64,000 bases of DNA from Metabacillus sp. B2-18. Its GTDB lineage: Bacteria; Bacillota; Bacilli; Bacillales; Bacillaceae. Numbering within the stretch: position 1 is the stretch's first letter; each line of letters opens with the position of its first letter. A model generated the notes under the pieces. It did no database searches, was not told where the DNA came from, and was given only the letters and a program-made list of their open reading frames with translations. Shown piece by piece: positions 45,665 through 56,165 of the stretch. Made by a program: the position numbers and the translations under genes. The stretch spans positions 3,261,501-3,325,500 of the forward strand of contig NZ_CP088245.1 in assembly GCF_021117275.1 (NCBI RefSeq), given 5' to 3'.

Positions 45665-47574
45665 TTCCCACTAACCCCCAATATGTTCTGAATGCTTTTT
45701 AAAAATTCATAAACATTCATATTTGAAGTAATCATTCCATCTAACTGTAATTCATTTACAATCTCTTCTTGTCTATTACCTGTAATAAACAGATGTAGAT
45801 TTTCGTTATCAGCTTGTAACCCATTAATGAACGTTGAATTAATCACTTCGTAACTTTTGTCGTTTCCACACAGAATAACGCAACGCATTTGCTTGAACTT
45901 TGTTGTTTCTCCCATTGAAGCAATCTCTACATCTATTCCACCCGAGAAAAGGATTCCAGAAATGTAATCAAGTCTTGACTTGTAATCTTTTAATTCCCCA
46001 AACGTTACAACACCGACTTTTATGTCCTGCCCTTGTCTTTTTGCATGAAGAGCCCTAATTCGAAGCTTTTCAAAATGCTCTACTAATCTAGTAGTTTTTA
46101 AAGACTGTACTTGCAAAGAAGTTTCTATAGAGTCACTTTTTAAGCGTGGTGTTGTTTTTTCTTTACAAACAAATTGTAATGCCTCATAGAAAGAGGAGAC
46201 ATAATGTAATGTATGATCTTCATAGTGACAAACTTTTGGTTTAAGACTATCATCTTTTGAAACTTGATCAGCAGGATTAGCAAACGTGTTAGTTCCAATC
46301 ACTAAGTTTTTGCGATAATCAAGATCACGTACTCTTTGATCAGCAATTTTATTTATGTTTTTTTGTACATTTCCCTCTATTAACTGTTGAATAAATCCAC
46401 CTTTTTCTTCAATTTCTTTGAGTTCCTCCCATACCCTTTCTGACAATTCATTTGTTAACGCTTCAATATAGTAAGATCCTGCTGCAGGATCGTTTATTTT
46501 TGAAAGTAAACTTTCTTCTTGCAAAATAAAGTGAATGTTGCGAGAAATCCTTTCACCAAGCTGAGATTGCTGATCTATCACAGAATCAAAAGGTAGTATG
46601 GTTAATTCATCTACACCTCCACTTATAGCCGAAAAGCTTTCTGTCGTCGTACGTAATAAATTTACATGAACATCAAATATTGTTTTATTATATGTTGAGG
46701 TGACAGCATGCAGATAAAGTTTAGAAATTGCTGCATTTGCCACTCCTAAAGCATGCAAAAGTGATGTCCATATATGCTGAGCAGCTCGAAACTTTGCTAT
46801 TTCCATAAAAAAATTTGAGCCTATTCCAAATGAAAACGTCATTCTATTTACGATTTGCTGCAAAGGTACTTGTTGATTTAATAATTCATTTATAATCTCA
46901 AGAGCATGTGAAAAAGTGTAAACAAGCTCTTGTTGAGCATTCGCTCCAGCTTCACTGTACACATTTCCTTTAATGACTATGCAGCGAGCATTACAGTCAT
47001 TTCCACTCATCCATTTGATTGTATCTGCCAGGAAATCTAGCTTAGTTGAAAGTGATAAAGAATCCTCACCGTTTGTTAGTATGTCTTCATATGGATCAAA
47101 GCCAATTGTACCTTGTAAGTCTTTTAGTTGATGTAGCTCTTTTCTCAGATGTAAAAAATGTGGAATCACTCCAAGCTGATTTCTAACATCAAAAAAAATT
47201 GAATCATTCTTCCAATCAACGTGTTTAAAAGCAGTTTGCAACTCTTCTTTTTTCCTTAAATTTTGAAAATGTCGAAGAAAGAAAGAATTTTGTCCTCTCA
47301 ATTTTGAATTCTTAATTTTCTCTTGTATTTCTTCTGCATACTCACAATTAACCGCTTGACTTATTTTCCAAGATCTATCAGGTTTTGCTTTTAAACTATT
47401 TTGTTTATTCTTCGTATCTTTTAAGTCCGTTTCATCATATAAAGGTTTAATTTTGATTCCCTCGTATGTAGCTTTGTTAAGAATTTCAAGCGTTTTACCC
47501 CTTAACGCTTTTTCTACTTCATGTTCCCATAATTCTCGTCTATTTTCTGCTCGTATTTGTCCGTCTCCCATCAT
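45661..47574 (-). CDS. mutA: Methylmalonyl-CoA mutase, small subunit
   Basis: The 637-residue protein resembles MutB but lacks the DxHxxG cobalamin motif in its C-terminal domain, as expected for the non-catalytic subunit of the heterodimer. Barrel-domain segments such as YVEALTNEL-like [17 protein letters not shown] and [25 protein letters not shown] sequence (in two blocks) are conserved. It is the first gene of mutA-mutB-meaB. A promoter with an adjacent cre-like site lies about 115-160 bases upstream. Confidence 0.93.
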   Translation of the reverse strand: MMGDGQIRAENRRELWEHEVEKALRGKTLEILNKATYEGIKIKPLYDETDLKDTKNKQNSLKAKPDRSWKISQAVNCEYAEEIQEKIKNSKLRGQNSFFLRHFQNLRKKEELQTAFKHVDWKNDSIFFDVRNQLGVIPHFLHLRKELHQLKDLQGTIGFDPYEDILTNGEDSLSLSTKLDFLADTIKWMSGNDCNARCIVIKGNVYSEAGANAQQELVYTFSHALEIINELLNQQVPLQQIVNRMTFSFGIGSNFFMEIAKFRAAQHIWTSLLHALGVANAAISKLYLHAVTSTYNKTIFDVHVNLLRTTTESFSAISGGVDELTILPFDSVIDQQSQLGERISRNIHFILQEESLLSKINDPAAGSYYIEALTNELSERVWEELKEIEEKGGFIQQLIEGNVQKNINKIADQRVRDLDYRKNLVIGTNTFANPADQVSKDDSLKPKVCHYEDHTLHYVSSFYEALQFVCKEKTTPRLKSDSIETSLQVQSLKTTRLVEHFEKLRIRALHAKRQGQDIKVGVVTFGELKDYKSRLDYISGILFSGGIDVEIASMGETTKFKQMRCVILCGNDKSYEVINSTFINGLQADNENLHLFITGNRQEEIVNELQLDGMITSNMNVYEFLKSIQNILGVSGN

Positions 47575-47683
47575 GTGCTTCCTAAAAGGAAGCCCACCCC
47601 CTTATCGACTAACATGTTTGACTTATCCTATGTTATGCATTCTTAGGTGCCGTGAAGCACACTCCATTTTATCTACACAAAAA

Positions 47684-47731
47684 AGAATGCGCTTACAATT
47701 TTATTTTATTATAATTTTTTTCCAACAGCAA
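47684..47731 (-). promoter_or_regulatory. mutA promoter with overlapping CcpA cre-like site
   Basis: On the reverse strand TTGCTG (47731-47726), a 17-bp spacer and TAAAAT (47708-47703) are followed five bases later by TTGTAAGCGCATTCT (47698-47684), matching the cre consensus WTGNAANCGNWNNCW at all defined positions. The cre would cover the transcription start, fitting repression by CcpA. Confidence 0.68.
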
Positions 47732-47830
47732 TGATGTTCTACAAACCTTTGCTCCTTGTTATTTCAGTATGATTTAAAAAAAGATTTGTTTTTTTAAAAA
47801 CTTTTTGTGAAATTGGAAAAAAATAAAAAA

Positions 47831-47853
47831 GAAGCAACCTTAACCATTGCTTC
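47831..47853 (-). terminator. Terminator of the bkd operon
   Basis: GAAGCAA / TTGCTTC on the reverse strand is followed by TTTTTTATTTTTTT, a few bases after the bkdB stop. Confidence 0.88.
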
Positions 47854-47866
47854 CTTTTTGAACAAC

Positions 47867-49138
47867 TTAATAAATCGATGTAGTTTCTTTTGATGTAGTT
47901 TCTAGAATTTCTTTAACCCGCGATAAGAATCGACCGCAAATTAATCCATCAAGCACTCTATGATCTAAAGACATACATAAATTAACCATATCTCTTACAG
48001 CTATCATGCCATCAATAATGACAGGTCTCTTAACAATAGATTCAACTTGAACAATTGCTGCTTGTGGATAATTAATTATCCCCATTGATTGTACAGATCC
48101 GAAAGAACCAGTGTTATTTACCGTAAATGTTCCACCCTGCATATCAGCTGAGGTTAATTTTCCGCTTCGGACTTTATATGCAAGATCTGTAATCTCTCTT
48201 GCAATTCCCTTGATTGTTTTCTCATCTGCATTTTTAATAACCGGAACGTAAAGTGAATCCTCTGTTGCAACAGCTATGGAAATATTAATCTCCTTTTTCT
48301 GGATAATTTTATCTCCCGCCCACATTGAATTAATTTGAGGAAATTCTTTTAGTGCTTGAGCTACTGCTTTTACAAAAAAGGCAAAGAAAGTTAAGTTAAA
48401 GCCTTCATTTTTCTTAAATTCATCTTTTACAGAATTACGGTATTGAACTAAATTTGTAACATCCACTTCCATCATCATCCATGCATGAGGAGCTTCATGT
48501 TTGCTGCGAACCATGTTTGCAGCAATTGCTTTTCTAACTCCTGATACTGGAATTTCAATATCTCCCGGAGCACTCGGTGGTAGAGGCTGAGTTTGTTTGG
48601 ATAGTGATTCTGAAATATTATTTACAGGGATTTCCTCAACCGGCTTTTTCTCTTCTAGCTGACCAGAAGGAATTGCTCCACTTTCTATTAGCTTTAATAG
48701 ATCTTTTCTTGTAATTCTTCCACCCGCACCCGTTCCATTTACTAGCTCTAAGTTTATATCATGTTCTTGGGCAATTCTTAGAACTGCAGGTGAATAGCGT
48801 TTTTTATTCGATTGATCATTCATGCTAACGTTATGTTCTGAAACAGATTCCTTATTATTCTTAGTGACCTCTTTACTTTCACCTTTATGCTCTATCCCAC
48901 TGACCTCTATTGTACAAATCACTTCACCAACTGCTAAAGTATCTCCTTCTTCTGCAATTAGCTCACTAATAACACCTGTAAAAGAAGATGGTACTTCTGC
49001 ATTTACTTTATCTGTCATTACTTCAGCAAGGGGATCATACTTATTCACTGTATCACCAACAGCCACAAGCCACTTGCTAATGGTACCCTCTGTGACGCTT
49101 TCACCTAGTTGAGGCATTTTAATTTGTTCAATTGCCAC
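47867..49138 (-). CDS. bkdB: Branched-chain 2-oxo acid dehydrogenase E2 (dihydrolipoyl acyltransferase)
   Basis: The 423-residue core protein carries acyl groups on lipoate. The lipoyl domain has EVMTDKVNAEV with the modified Lys near 44. A peripheral subunit-binding domain (YSPAVLRIAQEHDINLELVNGTGAGGRI in two blocks) spans about 113-145. The catalytic domain ends with LDHRVLDG near 395. It assembles with BkdAA/BkdAB (E1) and LpdV (E3). Confidence 0.94.
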   Translation of the reverse strand: MAIEQIKMPQLGESVTEGTISKWLVAVGDTVNKYDPLAEVMTDKVNAEVPSSFTGVISELIAEEGDTLAVGEVICTIEVSGIEHKGESKEVTKNNKESVSEHNVSMNDQSNKKRYSPAVLRIAQEHDINLELVNGTGAGGRITRKDLLKLIESGAIPSGQLEEKKPVEEIPVNNISESLSKQTQPLPPSAPGDIEIPVSGVRKAIAANMVRSKHEAPHAWMMMEVDVTNLVQYRNSVKDEFKKNEGFNLTFFAFFVKAVAQALKEFPQINSMWAGDKIIQKKEINISIAVATEDSLYVPVIKNADEKTIKGIAREITDLAYKVRSGKLTSADMQGGTFTVNNTGSFGSVQSMGIINYPQAAIVQVESIVKRPVIIDGMIAVRDMVNLCMSLDHRVLDGLICGRFLSRVKEILETTSKETTSIY

Positions 49139-49170
49139 TTATAATCCTCCTCATTAAAAAGGCTTTACTA

Positions 49171-50154
49171 TTAAAATTCAGCAAGCTCACGTATCGCTGC
49201 CTCAACTTTATCAGGATTAATCATAAAGTATTTTTCCATCGTTGGGGCATAAGGCATTGACGGAACATCTGGTCCAGCTAATCGTTTAATTGGTGCATCT
49301 AAATCAAATAAGCAATTCTCTGCAATAATGGCCGACACTTCACCGATAATACTTCCTTCTTTATTATCCTCTGTCACAAGAAGAACTTTTCCTGTTTTTG
49401 AAGCAGCCTCAATGATTGCTTCTTTGTCTAAAGGATAAATTGTTCTTAAATCAAGAACGTGTACGGAAATACCATCATTAGCTAAACGTTCGGCAGCTTG
49501 CAAGGCGAAATGAACACATAGACCATAAGTGATAACCGTTACGTCTTCTCCTTCACGCTTTACATCAGCTTTTCCAATTGGTAACACATAATCATCTGCT
49601 GGAACTTCACCTTTGATTAAACGATAAGCACGCTTATGTTCAAAAAATAACACTGGATCTTCATCACGAATGGCAGCCTTTAACAAGCCTTTCGCATCAT
49701 AAGGAGTTGATGGGATGACAATTTTCAACCCTGGCTGGTTAGCAAAAACCGCCTCCACTGATTGCGAGTGATACAATGCACCATGCACTCCTCCACCAAA
49801 GGGTGCTCTTATCGTTATAGGACAAGTCCAATCATTGTTAGAGCGATAACGAATTTTTGCTGCTTCTGAAATAATTTGATTTACTGCAGGCATAATAAAA
49901 TCAGCAAACTGCATCTCAGCGATCGGTCTCATTCCATACATCGCTGCACCAATTCCTACACCAGCAATCGCTGACTCAGCCAGAGGAGTGTCAATGACTC
50001 TTTCTTCACCGAATTTTTCGTATAATCCAGCTGTTGCTTTAAAAACTCCACCTTTTAAGCCAACATCTTCTCCTAAAACAAAAACTTTTTCATCGCGCTC
50101 CATTTCTTCACGCATCGCCATTGTAATGGCATCTATATAAGAAATAATCGCCAT
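49171..50154 (-). CDS. bkdAB: Branched-chain 2-oxo acid dehydrogenase E1 beta
   Basis: The 327-residue subunit has the transketolase-like pyrimidine domain starting YIDAITMAMREEMERDE, with LGEDVGLKGG (about 27-36), TPLAESAIAGVGIGAA (about 55-70) and the C-terminal GPDVPSMPYAPTMEKYF. It pairs with BkdAA to decarboxylate branched-chain oxo acids. Confidence 0.94.
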   Translation of the reverse strand: MAIISYIDAITMAMREEMERDEKVFVLGEDVGLKGGVFKATAGLYEKFGEERVIDTPLAESAIAGVGIGAAMYGMRPIAEMQFADFIMPAVNQIISEAAKIRYRSNNDWTCPITIRAPFGGGVHGALYHSQSVEAVFANQPGLKIVIPSTPYDAKGLLKAAIRDEDPVLFFEHKRAYRLIKGEVPADDYVLPIGKADVKREGEDVTVITYGLCVHFALQAAERLANDGISVHVLDLRTIYPLDKEAIIEAASKTGKVLLVTEDNKEGSIIGEVSAIIAENCLFDLDAPIKRLAGPDVPSMPYAPTMEKYFMINPDKVEAAIRELAEF

Positions 50155-50166
50155 TTTTCTTCCCCC

Positions 50167-51159
50167 TTACTCTGCGTATACATACTTTAACGCATGTTCT
50201 GGATCCGCATATGGAGCCGCTTCAGCGTATTCAGTTGCTTCGTTTACAAGATTCATAATGTTTTCAACGATTTGTTTTTCTTTTTCATCGGTTAAAATAT
50301 TTAATTCTTTTAAGTATTGAGCAAATTTTAAGATAGGATCGTTTTTCTTCGCTTCAGCCACTTCTTCCTGCTCACGATAGCTACGATCATCATCATCACT
50401 AGAGTGTGGTGTTAAGCGATAGGAGATTGTTTCAATTAAGGTAGGACCTTCTCCGCGACGACCGCGGTCTGCAGCTTCTTTTACAGCTCGATATACTTCA
50501 AGTGGATCATTTCCATCAACCGTTTCACCAGGCATACCATACCCTATGGCTCGATCTGAAATTTTCTCACATGCAACTTGTTTGTCATAAGGAACTGAAA
50601 TAGCATATTTGTTATTTTCACACATGAATATAACAGGAAGTTTATGAACAGCAGCAAAATTGGCTCCTTCATGAAAATCTCCCTGATTGGAAGAGCCTTC
50701 CCCAAATGTAACGAATGTTACAAGATTTTCCTTTTGCATTCTACCAGCTAGAGCAACCCCTACTGCATGAGGCACTTGTGTTGTAACAGGTGAAGAGCCC
50801 GTTACAATCCTGTTTTTCTTTTGACCAAAATGTCCGGGCATTTGTCGACCACCTGAATTTGGATCTTCCGCTTTAGCAAAAGCAGAAAGCATAAGTTCTT
50901 TTGCTGTCATACCAAATGCTAGAACAACACCCATATCACGGTAGTAAGGAAGTACATAGTCATTGTTACGATCTAACGCATATGCAGCACCTACTTGAGC
51001 TGCTTCCTGTCCTTGGCAAGAAATGACAAATGGTATTTTACCTGAACGGTTTAATAACCACATACGTTCATCAATTTTCCTTGCTAATAACATTGTTTCA
51101 TACATATTTAATACATCTTCATCCGTAAGGTTTAATGAGAGATGACGGTTTTCTGTCAT
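50167..51159 (-). CDS. bkdAA: Branched-chain 2-oxo acid dehydrogenase E1 alpha
   Basis: The 330-residue subunit binds thiamine diphosphate through GEGSSNQGDFHEG...NNKYAIS (about 153-190). It has RMWLLNRSGKIPF near 32 and the phosphorylation-loop-like YRLTPHSSDDDDRSY region near 250. The ATG follows TAGGAGG. It is separated from bkdAB by 12 bases. Confidence 0.94.
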   Translation of the reverse strand: MTENRHLSLNLTDEDVLNMYETMLLARKIDERMWLLNRSGKIPFVISCQGQEAAQVGAAYALDRNNDYVLPYYRDMGVVLAFGMTAKELMLSAFAKAEDPNSGGRQMPGHFGQKKNRIVTGSSPVTTQVPHAVGVALAGRMQKENLVTFVTFGEGSSNQGDFHEGANFAAVHKLPVIFMCENNKYAISVPYDKQVACEKISDRAIGYGMPGETVDGNDPLEVYRAVKEAADRGRRGEGPTLIETISYRLTPHSSDDDDRSYREQEEVAEAKKNDPILKFAQYLKELNILTDEKEKQIVENIMNLVNEATEYAEAAPYADPEHALKYVYAE

Positions 51160-51266
51160 ATCAATTCCTCCTATTTAAAAGGATGAGCACTGGTAGCAAC
51201 GTAACTGTTATAGATTAAGACTATTTGTTCTACCAGACTCTTTATTTCAGGCAAGATAAATGTAAT

Positions 51267-52691
51267 TTATGAATGGATCGCTTTTCCATAAACCGCAAGA
51301 GCGGCTTCACCAATTGCTTCGGATAAAGTTGGATGTGGGTGAATCGTATGTGAAATCTCCCACGGAGTTGCATCCAACACTTTTGCAAGTCCAGCTTCAG
51401 AAATCATGTCTGTGACATGAGGTCCAATCATATGAACACCCAATAAGTCATCTGACTCTGAATCAGCAATCAGCTTAACAAATCCATCTGTTTCTCCGTA
51501 GACAAGAGCTTTTCCTATCGCTTTAAAAGGAAATTTTCCTACCTTTACTTTAAAGCCTTTCTCTTTTGCCTCGTCCTCTGTATAGCCAACACTAGCAATT
51601 TCAGGAGAACTGTAGATACACTTTGAAATGAGGGTTTCATCCATTGGCATAGGCTCTTTTCCTACTATATGTTCAACCGCAATGATTCCCTCATATGAGG
51701 CAACATGAGCAAGCTGCAATCCCCCGATCACATCCCCAATTGCATAAATATGAGACTCTTTCGTTTGGTAAAAATCATTGGTATTGATATAACCCTTTTC
51801 AAGCTGAATATCTGTATTTTCTACTCCAATTCCTTCGACATTTGGTAATCGTCCAACAGATACTAGCATTTTTTCGGCTGTAAATTCTTTCATTTCCCCG
51901 TTATGATCAGCTTTCACGGAAATGCCATTTTTGTCTTTACTTACTGTTGCAGGTAAAACCTTGGCACTAGTGACAAGTGTAATACCTTTGTTTGTCATTA
52001 GCTTATTCATTTCTTTCGCTATCTCTTTATCTTCTGTCGGAAGAATTCGATCTGAATATTCCAGTACAGTTACCTCAACACCAAAATCTGAGAGCATGGA
52101 TGCCCATTCTATTCCAATTACTCCACCACCAACAATGAGGATTGATTTTGGTAGTTCCGTTAATTCAAGTGCTTCATCAGAACTTAATACAATGTTCCCA
52201 TCAATTTCTAAGCCTTGCAGAGTACGTGGTCTAGACCCAGTTGCGATAATAACATTTTTAGGTATTAGCATTTCATTTTCTTCTCCATTGTTCATTTCAA
52301 CAGAGATGGTACCGGGCATCGGCGAAAAGATGGAAGGACCTAATATACGGCCAATCCCTTCATAAACATCTATCTTTCCTTTTTTCATTAACTGCTGGAC
52401 ACCAGTATATAATTGATTTACTATTGATTGCTTACGTTCTTGAACTCTTAAAAAGTTCAAATTCACTCCAGATGTTTCAACACCGTATTCTTCTGATTTT
52501 TTAGTCGTTGCATATACTTCAGCACTTCTCAATAAAGCTTTGCTAGGGATACAGCCTTTATGAAGACAGGTTCCTCCTAGCTTGCTTTTTTCAACAACCG
52601 CTGTTTTAAGACCAAGCTGAGAAGCACGAATAGCTGCTACATAGCCTCCTGTACCTCCCCCGAGAATAACCAAATCATATTCCGTCGCCAT
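51267..52691 (-). CDS. lpdV: Dihydrolipoyl dehydrogenase (E3) of the branched-chain complex
   Basis: The 474-residue flavoenzyme reoxidises lipoamide with NAD+. It has the FAD-binding GGGTGGYVAAIRA (about 11-23), redox disulfide GGTCLHKGCIPSK (about 39-51), NAD-binding GGGVIGIEWA (about 178-187), a GD motif in YAIGDVIGG and the C-terminal HPHPTLSEAI with the catalytic His. It sits in the bkd operon, identifying it as LpdV rather than PdhD. Confidence 0.94.
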   Translation of the reverse strand: MATEYDLVILGGGTGGYVAAIRASQLGLKTAVVEKSKLGGTCLHKGCIPSKALLRSAEVYATTKKSEEYGVETSGVNLNFLRVQERKQSIVNQLYTGVQQLMKKGKIDVYEGIGRILGPSIFSPMPGTISVEMNNGEENEMLIPKNVIIATGSRPRTLQGLEIDGNIVLSSDEALELTELPKSILIVGGGVIGIEWASMLSDFGVEVTVLEYSDRILPTEDKEIAKEMNKLMTNKGITLVTSAKVLPATVSKDKNGISVKADHNGEMKEFTAEKMLVSVGRLPNVEGIGVENTDIQLEKGYINTNDFYQTKESHIYAIGDVIGGLQLAHVASYEGIIAVEHIVGKEPMPMDETLISKCIYSSPEIASVGYTEDEAKEKGFKVKVGKFPFKAIGKALVYGETDGFVKLIADSESDDLLGVHMIGPHVTDMISEAGLAKVLDATPWEISHTIHPHPTLSEAIGEAALAVYGKAIHS

Positions 52692-52734
52692 TAAAACACC
52701 CTCTCTTTATCTAGCTTCAAACATTCGCATATGA

Positions 52735-53841
52735 CTAAAAGATCTTTGAAACCATCTTTTCATTAGGATAATGTTTTGCATCTTCTTCATTTCTCAGTAC
52801 TCGTAAAGCACCTTCTGCTAAAGCCTGAAGTTCATTTTCACCTGGAAAAACTAAAACATCTGCAATCCAATCAATGTAGGAAGAAATTTCTTTCACAAAT
52901 TTTTTGCCATATGCAAGTCCGCCTGTTAACACAATCGCATCGACTTTCCCTTTTAATACAGCACTTGCTGAACCTATTTCTTTCGCAATTTGATAGGCCA
53001 TAGCTGAATAAATCAGGGCAGCTTTTTGATCTCCTGCCTCCACCATTTTTTCAACTTTAATTGCATCATTCGTCCCTAGATATCCAACGAGTCCACCTTG
53101 ACCTACTAGTTTTTTCATCATTTCTTCACGGAAGTATTCTCCAGAATAACACATACTTACAAGGTCTCCTGCTGGAACTGTCCCTGCACGTTCAGGACTA
53201 AAAGGCCCGTCACCATGCAATCCATTGTTTACATCGATTACACGTCCGTTACGATGAACACCAACTGTAATTCCACCACCCATATGGGTAACGATTAAAT
53301 TCAAATCTTCATATCGTTTATTTAAATCCGATGCCACTCTTCTTGCGACAGCTTTTTGATTTAAGGCATGAAAGATACTTCTTCGTTGAATGGATGGAAC
53401 ACCTGAGATTTTCGCAATCTCTTCCATTTCATCTACAACAACAGGGTCAACAATAAACGCAGGGATATTTAAGGCATCCGCAATTTCAAATGCAATAATA
53501 CCGCCTAAATTAGACGCATGTTGACCAGCAAATCCTTTCCGCAAGTCCTCAATCATTTGATCATTAACTGTATAGGTGCCGCCTTCAATCGGACGAAGTA
53601 AACCTCCACGTCCACAAACGGCACTTAATTTCGAAATGTTCATTCCTTCTTCATCTAGTGTTTCTAAGATCGTTTGTTTTCGAAACTCATACTGATCGAT
53701 AATATGAGGAAAGGTATTCAGCTTCTCAGAATCATGTCTTAATGTTTTTTCAAAGATCGATCTTTCGTTATCAAAAACACCAATCTTTGTTGAAGTGGAT
53801 CCCGGATTAATGACAAGGATTCGATATTCTTTTAATTCCAA
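52735..53841 (-). CDS. buk: Butyrate kinase (branched-chain acyl kinase)
   Basis: The 368-residue acetokinase-family enzyme makes ATP from acyl phosphates such as isobutyryl- or isovaleryl-phosphate. [13 protein letters not shown] (about 10-22) and [17 protein letters not shown] (about 187-203) are the ATP-fold signatures. With Ptb it recovers energy from acyl-CoA made by the Bkd complex. Confidence 0.94.
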   Translation of the reverse strand: MELKEYRILVINPGSTSTKIGVFDNERSIFEKTLRHDSEKLNTFPHIIDQYEFRKQTILETLDEEGMNISKLSAVCGRGGLLRPIEGGTYTVNDQMIEDLRKGFAGQHASNLGGIIAFEIADALNIPAFIVDPVVVDEMEEIAKISGVPSIQRRSIFHALNQKAVARRVASDLNKRYEDLNLIVTHMGGGITVGVHRNGRVIDVNNGLHGDGPFSPERAGTVPAGDLVSMCYSGEYFREEMMKKLVGQGGLVGYLGTNDAIKVEKMVEAGDQKAALIYSAMAYQIAKEIGSASAVLKGKVDAIVLTGGLAYGKKFVKEISSYIDWIADVLVFPGENELQALAEGALRVLRNEEDAKHYPNEKMVSKIF

Positions 53842-53935
53842 CGTCTAAACCTCCGCTGTTTCTCAGACATCTTTTCCAAAAGATAGGATTATGTACGAGG
53901 GAGTTAGAAGCACACTCCTGACTCCCTGGATTTAA

Positions 53936-55030
53936 TTATCTACGACTTAAAATATGATGTCCATTTTGTAGAAATTGACTACGTGAATTTCTCATTCGTT
54001 CAATTCTTTCCTCTGCTAAGCGGTCTGCTGCAAGATAAGTAGGGATTCCGTCACGTTTTGCTATTTCAATTACACGTGAAATATTGTTATAAATCGTTTC
54101 AACTTTTTTCAGCGCTCTTTCGCTGTTGTATCCATATAGTTCATCAGCCACATTAATTACGCCACCTGCGTTTATAACATAATCCGGTGCATAAACAATA
54201 CCCATTTCATGAATAATGTCACCATGTTGCGTATCTTTCAGCTGATTATTTGCTGCTCCAGCAATAACCTTAGCTTTTAACTGTGGAATTGTTACATCGT
54301 TAATAGTTGCACCCAGTGCACAAGGAGCATAGATATCACAGTCTACTCCGTATATTTCATTTGGCTCTACTGCTCTTGCATTAAAATCTTCAACCGCACG
54401 ACGTACTGCATCTTTGTTAATATCTGTTACGATTAGTTGTGCACCCTCTTCATGTAAATGCTTGCAAAGATTATACGCAACATTTCCAACTCCTTGAACC
54501 GCAACGACCTTACCTTCGAGTGAGTCAGTACCAAACGCCTCTTTTGCTGCTGCTTTCATGCCACGATAAACTCCATAAGCTGTAACAGGTGACGGATTGC
54601 CTGATGACCCAAAAGCAGGTGAAATTCCTGTCACATAATCTGTTTCTTCATGAATTAAGTCCATATCAGCAACCGTTGTACCAACATCCTCAGCTGTAAT
54701 GTATCGACCGTTCAACCCTTGGATGTAACGACCAAATGCTCGAAACATTTCTTCATTTTTATCTTTTCGTGGATCTCCAATGATAACTGTTTTTCCTCCA
54801 CCAAGATTTAATCCGGCAGCAGCATTTTTATAAGTCATTCCTCGTGCTAAACGAAGAGCATCTTCTATCGCTTCTTCTTCAGAATTATATGTCCACATGC
54901 GCGTCCCACCTAAGGCAGGTCCTAACGTTGTGTCATGGATGGCAATAATCGCCTTTAATCCTGATTGTTTATCCTGACAAAATACCAATTGCTCATAATC
55001 GTACTGCTCCATATATTTAAAAATTTCCAT
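53936..55030 (-). CDS. bcd: Leucine/branched-chain amino-acid dehydrogenase
   Basis: The 364-residue NAD-dependent enzyme deaminates Leu, Ile and Val to 2-oxo acids. It has GGTRMWTY (about 42-49), the catalytic Lys in GGGKTVI (about 77-83), [14 protein letters not shown] (about 181-194) as nucleotide-binding turn, and AGAANNQL. I use the ATG at 55030, which gives the family start [14 protein letters not shown]; the frame is open to 55069, overlapping ptb, but that start is unlikely. Confidence 0.94.
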   Translation of the reverse strand: MEIFKYMEQYDYEQLVFCQDKQSGLKAIIAIHDTTLGPALGGTRMWTYNSEEEAIEDALRLARGMTYKNAAAGLNLGGGKTVIIGDPRKDKNEEMFRAFGRYIQGLNGRYITAEDVGTTVADMDLIHEETDYVTGISPAFGSSGNPSPVTAYGVYRGMKAAAKEAFGTDSLEGKVVAVQGVGNVAYNLCKHLHEEGAQLIVTDINKDAVRRAVEDFNARAVEPNEIYGVDCDIYAPCALGATINDVTIPQLKAKVIAGAANNQLKDTQHGDIIHEMGIVYAPDYVINAGGVINVADELYGYNSERALKKVETIYNNISRVIEIAKRDGIPTYLAADRLAEERIERMRNSRSQFLQNGHHILSRR

Positions 55031-55050
55031 ATTGTGTTTCCTCCTAATGA

Positions 55051-55947
55051 TTACTTTCCGGTTGAACATAAAGCTAACGCCAATGAATAAAGTTTGCTTT
55101 CTGAAGAATCAGATCGACTCGTTAAAACAATTGGTGCTTTTGCTCCTGCAATCACTGCCCCAACCTTAGCCTTCGCAAAATAAATTAAAGACTTATAAAG
55201 TACATTTCCTACTTCAATAGTCGGGACAAGTAAGATATCAGCCTGACCGGCTACCTCACTTGTAATTCCTTTATGTTCAGCCGCCGATATAGAAATTGCA
55301 TTATCAAGCGCTAACGGTCCATCAATGATACAATCTTTTATTTGTCCTCTTTTATTCATTATCGTTAGTGAAGCTGCATCTAACGTTGCTTGCATAGAAG
55401 GATTTATCCCCTCAATAGCAGCAATTGCTGCTACTTTAGGTAGTTTTATACCAATGGATTGAGCAATTTGGACAGAATTAACAATAATTTGCTCTTTCTG
55501 AAGTAAATCAGGAACAATATTCATCGCAGCATCAGTCACAATAATTGAATTGGTAAAACCCGGAACATCAAACAAAGCTACATGAGATAAAATCCTTCCC
55601 GTTCTTAACCCATATTCCTTATTTAAGACAGCCTTTAAAAGGATGGAACTTGAGATATTACCTTTCATAAGTACGGTTGCTTCATTTTGGTGAACCGCTC
55701 TAACAGCTAGTTCTGCTGCTTGTTCCTTAGTTCTAGCATGAAAAATGTGTACATGTTCTTTTGCTACATTTTTTTGATTCAGTAAATAGTCAATTTCATC
55801 TCGATTACCGAATAATAAAAATTGTGCAAGACCTCGATGAGTAGCTTGCACTACAGCTTCTATTACTTCCTCATCCTCTGCTTGAGCAACTGCAACAGTT
55901 TGCCCTTTCTTGTTCACTGCTTCATTTAGAAGGCTTTCCAAATTCAT
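55051..55947 (-). CDS. ptb: Phosphate butyryltransferase
   Basis: The 298-residue enzyme converts acyl-CoA plus phosphate to acyl phosphate for Buk. Conserved segments include [16 protein letters not shown] (about 94-109), [10 protein letters not shown] and a C-terminal [17 protein letters not shown]. It is the first gene of the bkd operon, downstream of a sigma-54 promoter. Confidence 0.92.
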   Translation of the reverse strand: MNLESLLNEAVNKKGQTVAVAQAEDEEVIEAVVQATHRGLAQFLLFGNRDEIDYLLNQKNVAKEHVHIFHARTKEQAAELAVRAVHQNEATVLMKGNISSSILLKAVLNKEYGLRTGRILSHVALFDVPGFTNSIIVTDAAMNIVPDLLQKEQIIVNSVQIAQSIGIKLPKVAAIAAIEGINPSMQATLDAASLTIMNKRGQIKDCIIDGPLALDNAISISAAEHKGITSEVAGQADILLVPTIEVGNVLYKSLIYFAKAKVGAVIAGAKAPIVLTSRSDSSESKLYSLALALCSTGK

Positions 55948-55999
55948 TTGCTACTCATTTCCTTCCAAGATGTTTTTCATCAGCCTCTACTATCTTTTA

Positions 56000-56016
56000 A
56001 GCAAGAAGCGTGCCAA
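56000..56016 (-). promoter_or_regulatory. Sigma-54 (SigL) promoter of the bkd operon
   Basis: On the reverse strand TTGGCAC (-24, 56016-56010), then GCTTC, then TTGCT (-12, 56004-56000) match the consensus TGGCAC-N5-TTGCW exactly. It lies 53 bases before ptb and depends on an activator, presumably BkdR encoded next door. Confidence 0.92.
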
Positions 56017-56090
56017 AAATATTTATATTTTTTATATTGAACTTGTCCATTATTCATTTATCCGCATTTAACTTTTTTTACATATGTATA

Positions 56091-56134
56091 ATTAGGGAGA
56101 TAAATTTTTTAATACAAGAAATTTATCCTCCCTT
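56091..56134 (-). repeat. Inverted repeat between bkdR and the sigma-54 promoter
   Basis: AGGGAGATAAATTT and AAATTTATCCTCCCT form a stem with one bulged base. It is downstream of the bkdR stop and could terminate bkdR, though no T-run follows; it may instead be a looping or binding element. Confidence 0.55.
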
Positions 56135-56149
56135 ATCATATAACGATTA

Positions 56150-56163
56150 TGCATCATTTTGCA
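56150..56163. promoter_or_regulatory. Candidate BkdR enhancer site (TGCAT-N4-TTGCA)
   Basis: TGCATCATTTTGCA lies about 135-150 bases upstream of the sigma-54 promoter, the usual enhancer distance. A similar site, TGCAATTTTTTGCA, precedes bkdR at 58304-58317. Assignment to BkdR is inference. Confidence 0.45.
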
Positions 56164-56165
56164 AA

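Noticed and set aside
51922..52365. 147-aa + strand ORF
   Set aside because: Antisense shadow inside lpdV, which is intact with all active-site motifs; low-complexity Ser/Ile/Pro sequence and no ribosome binding site.
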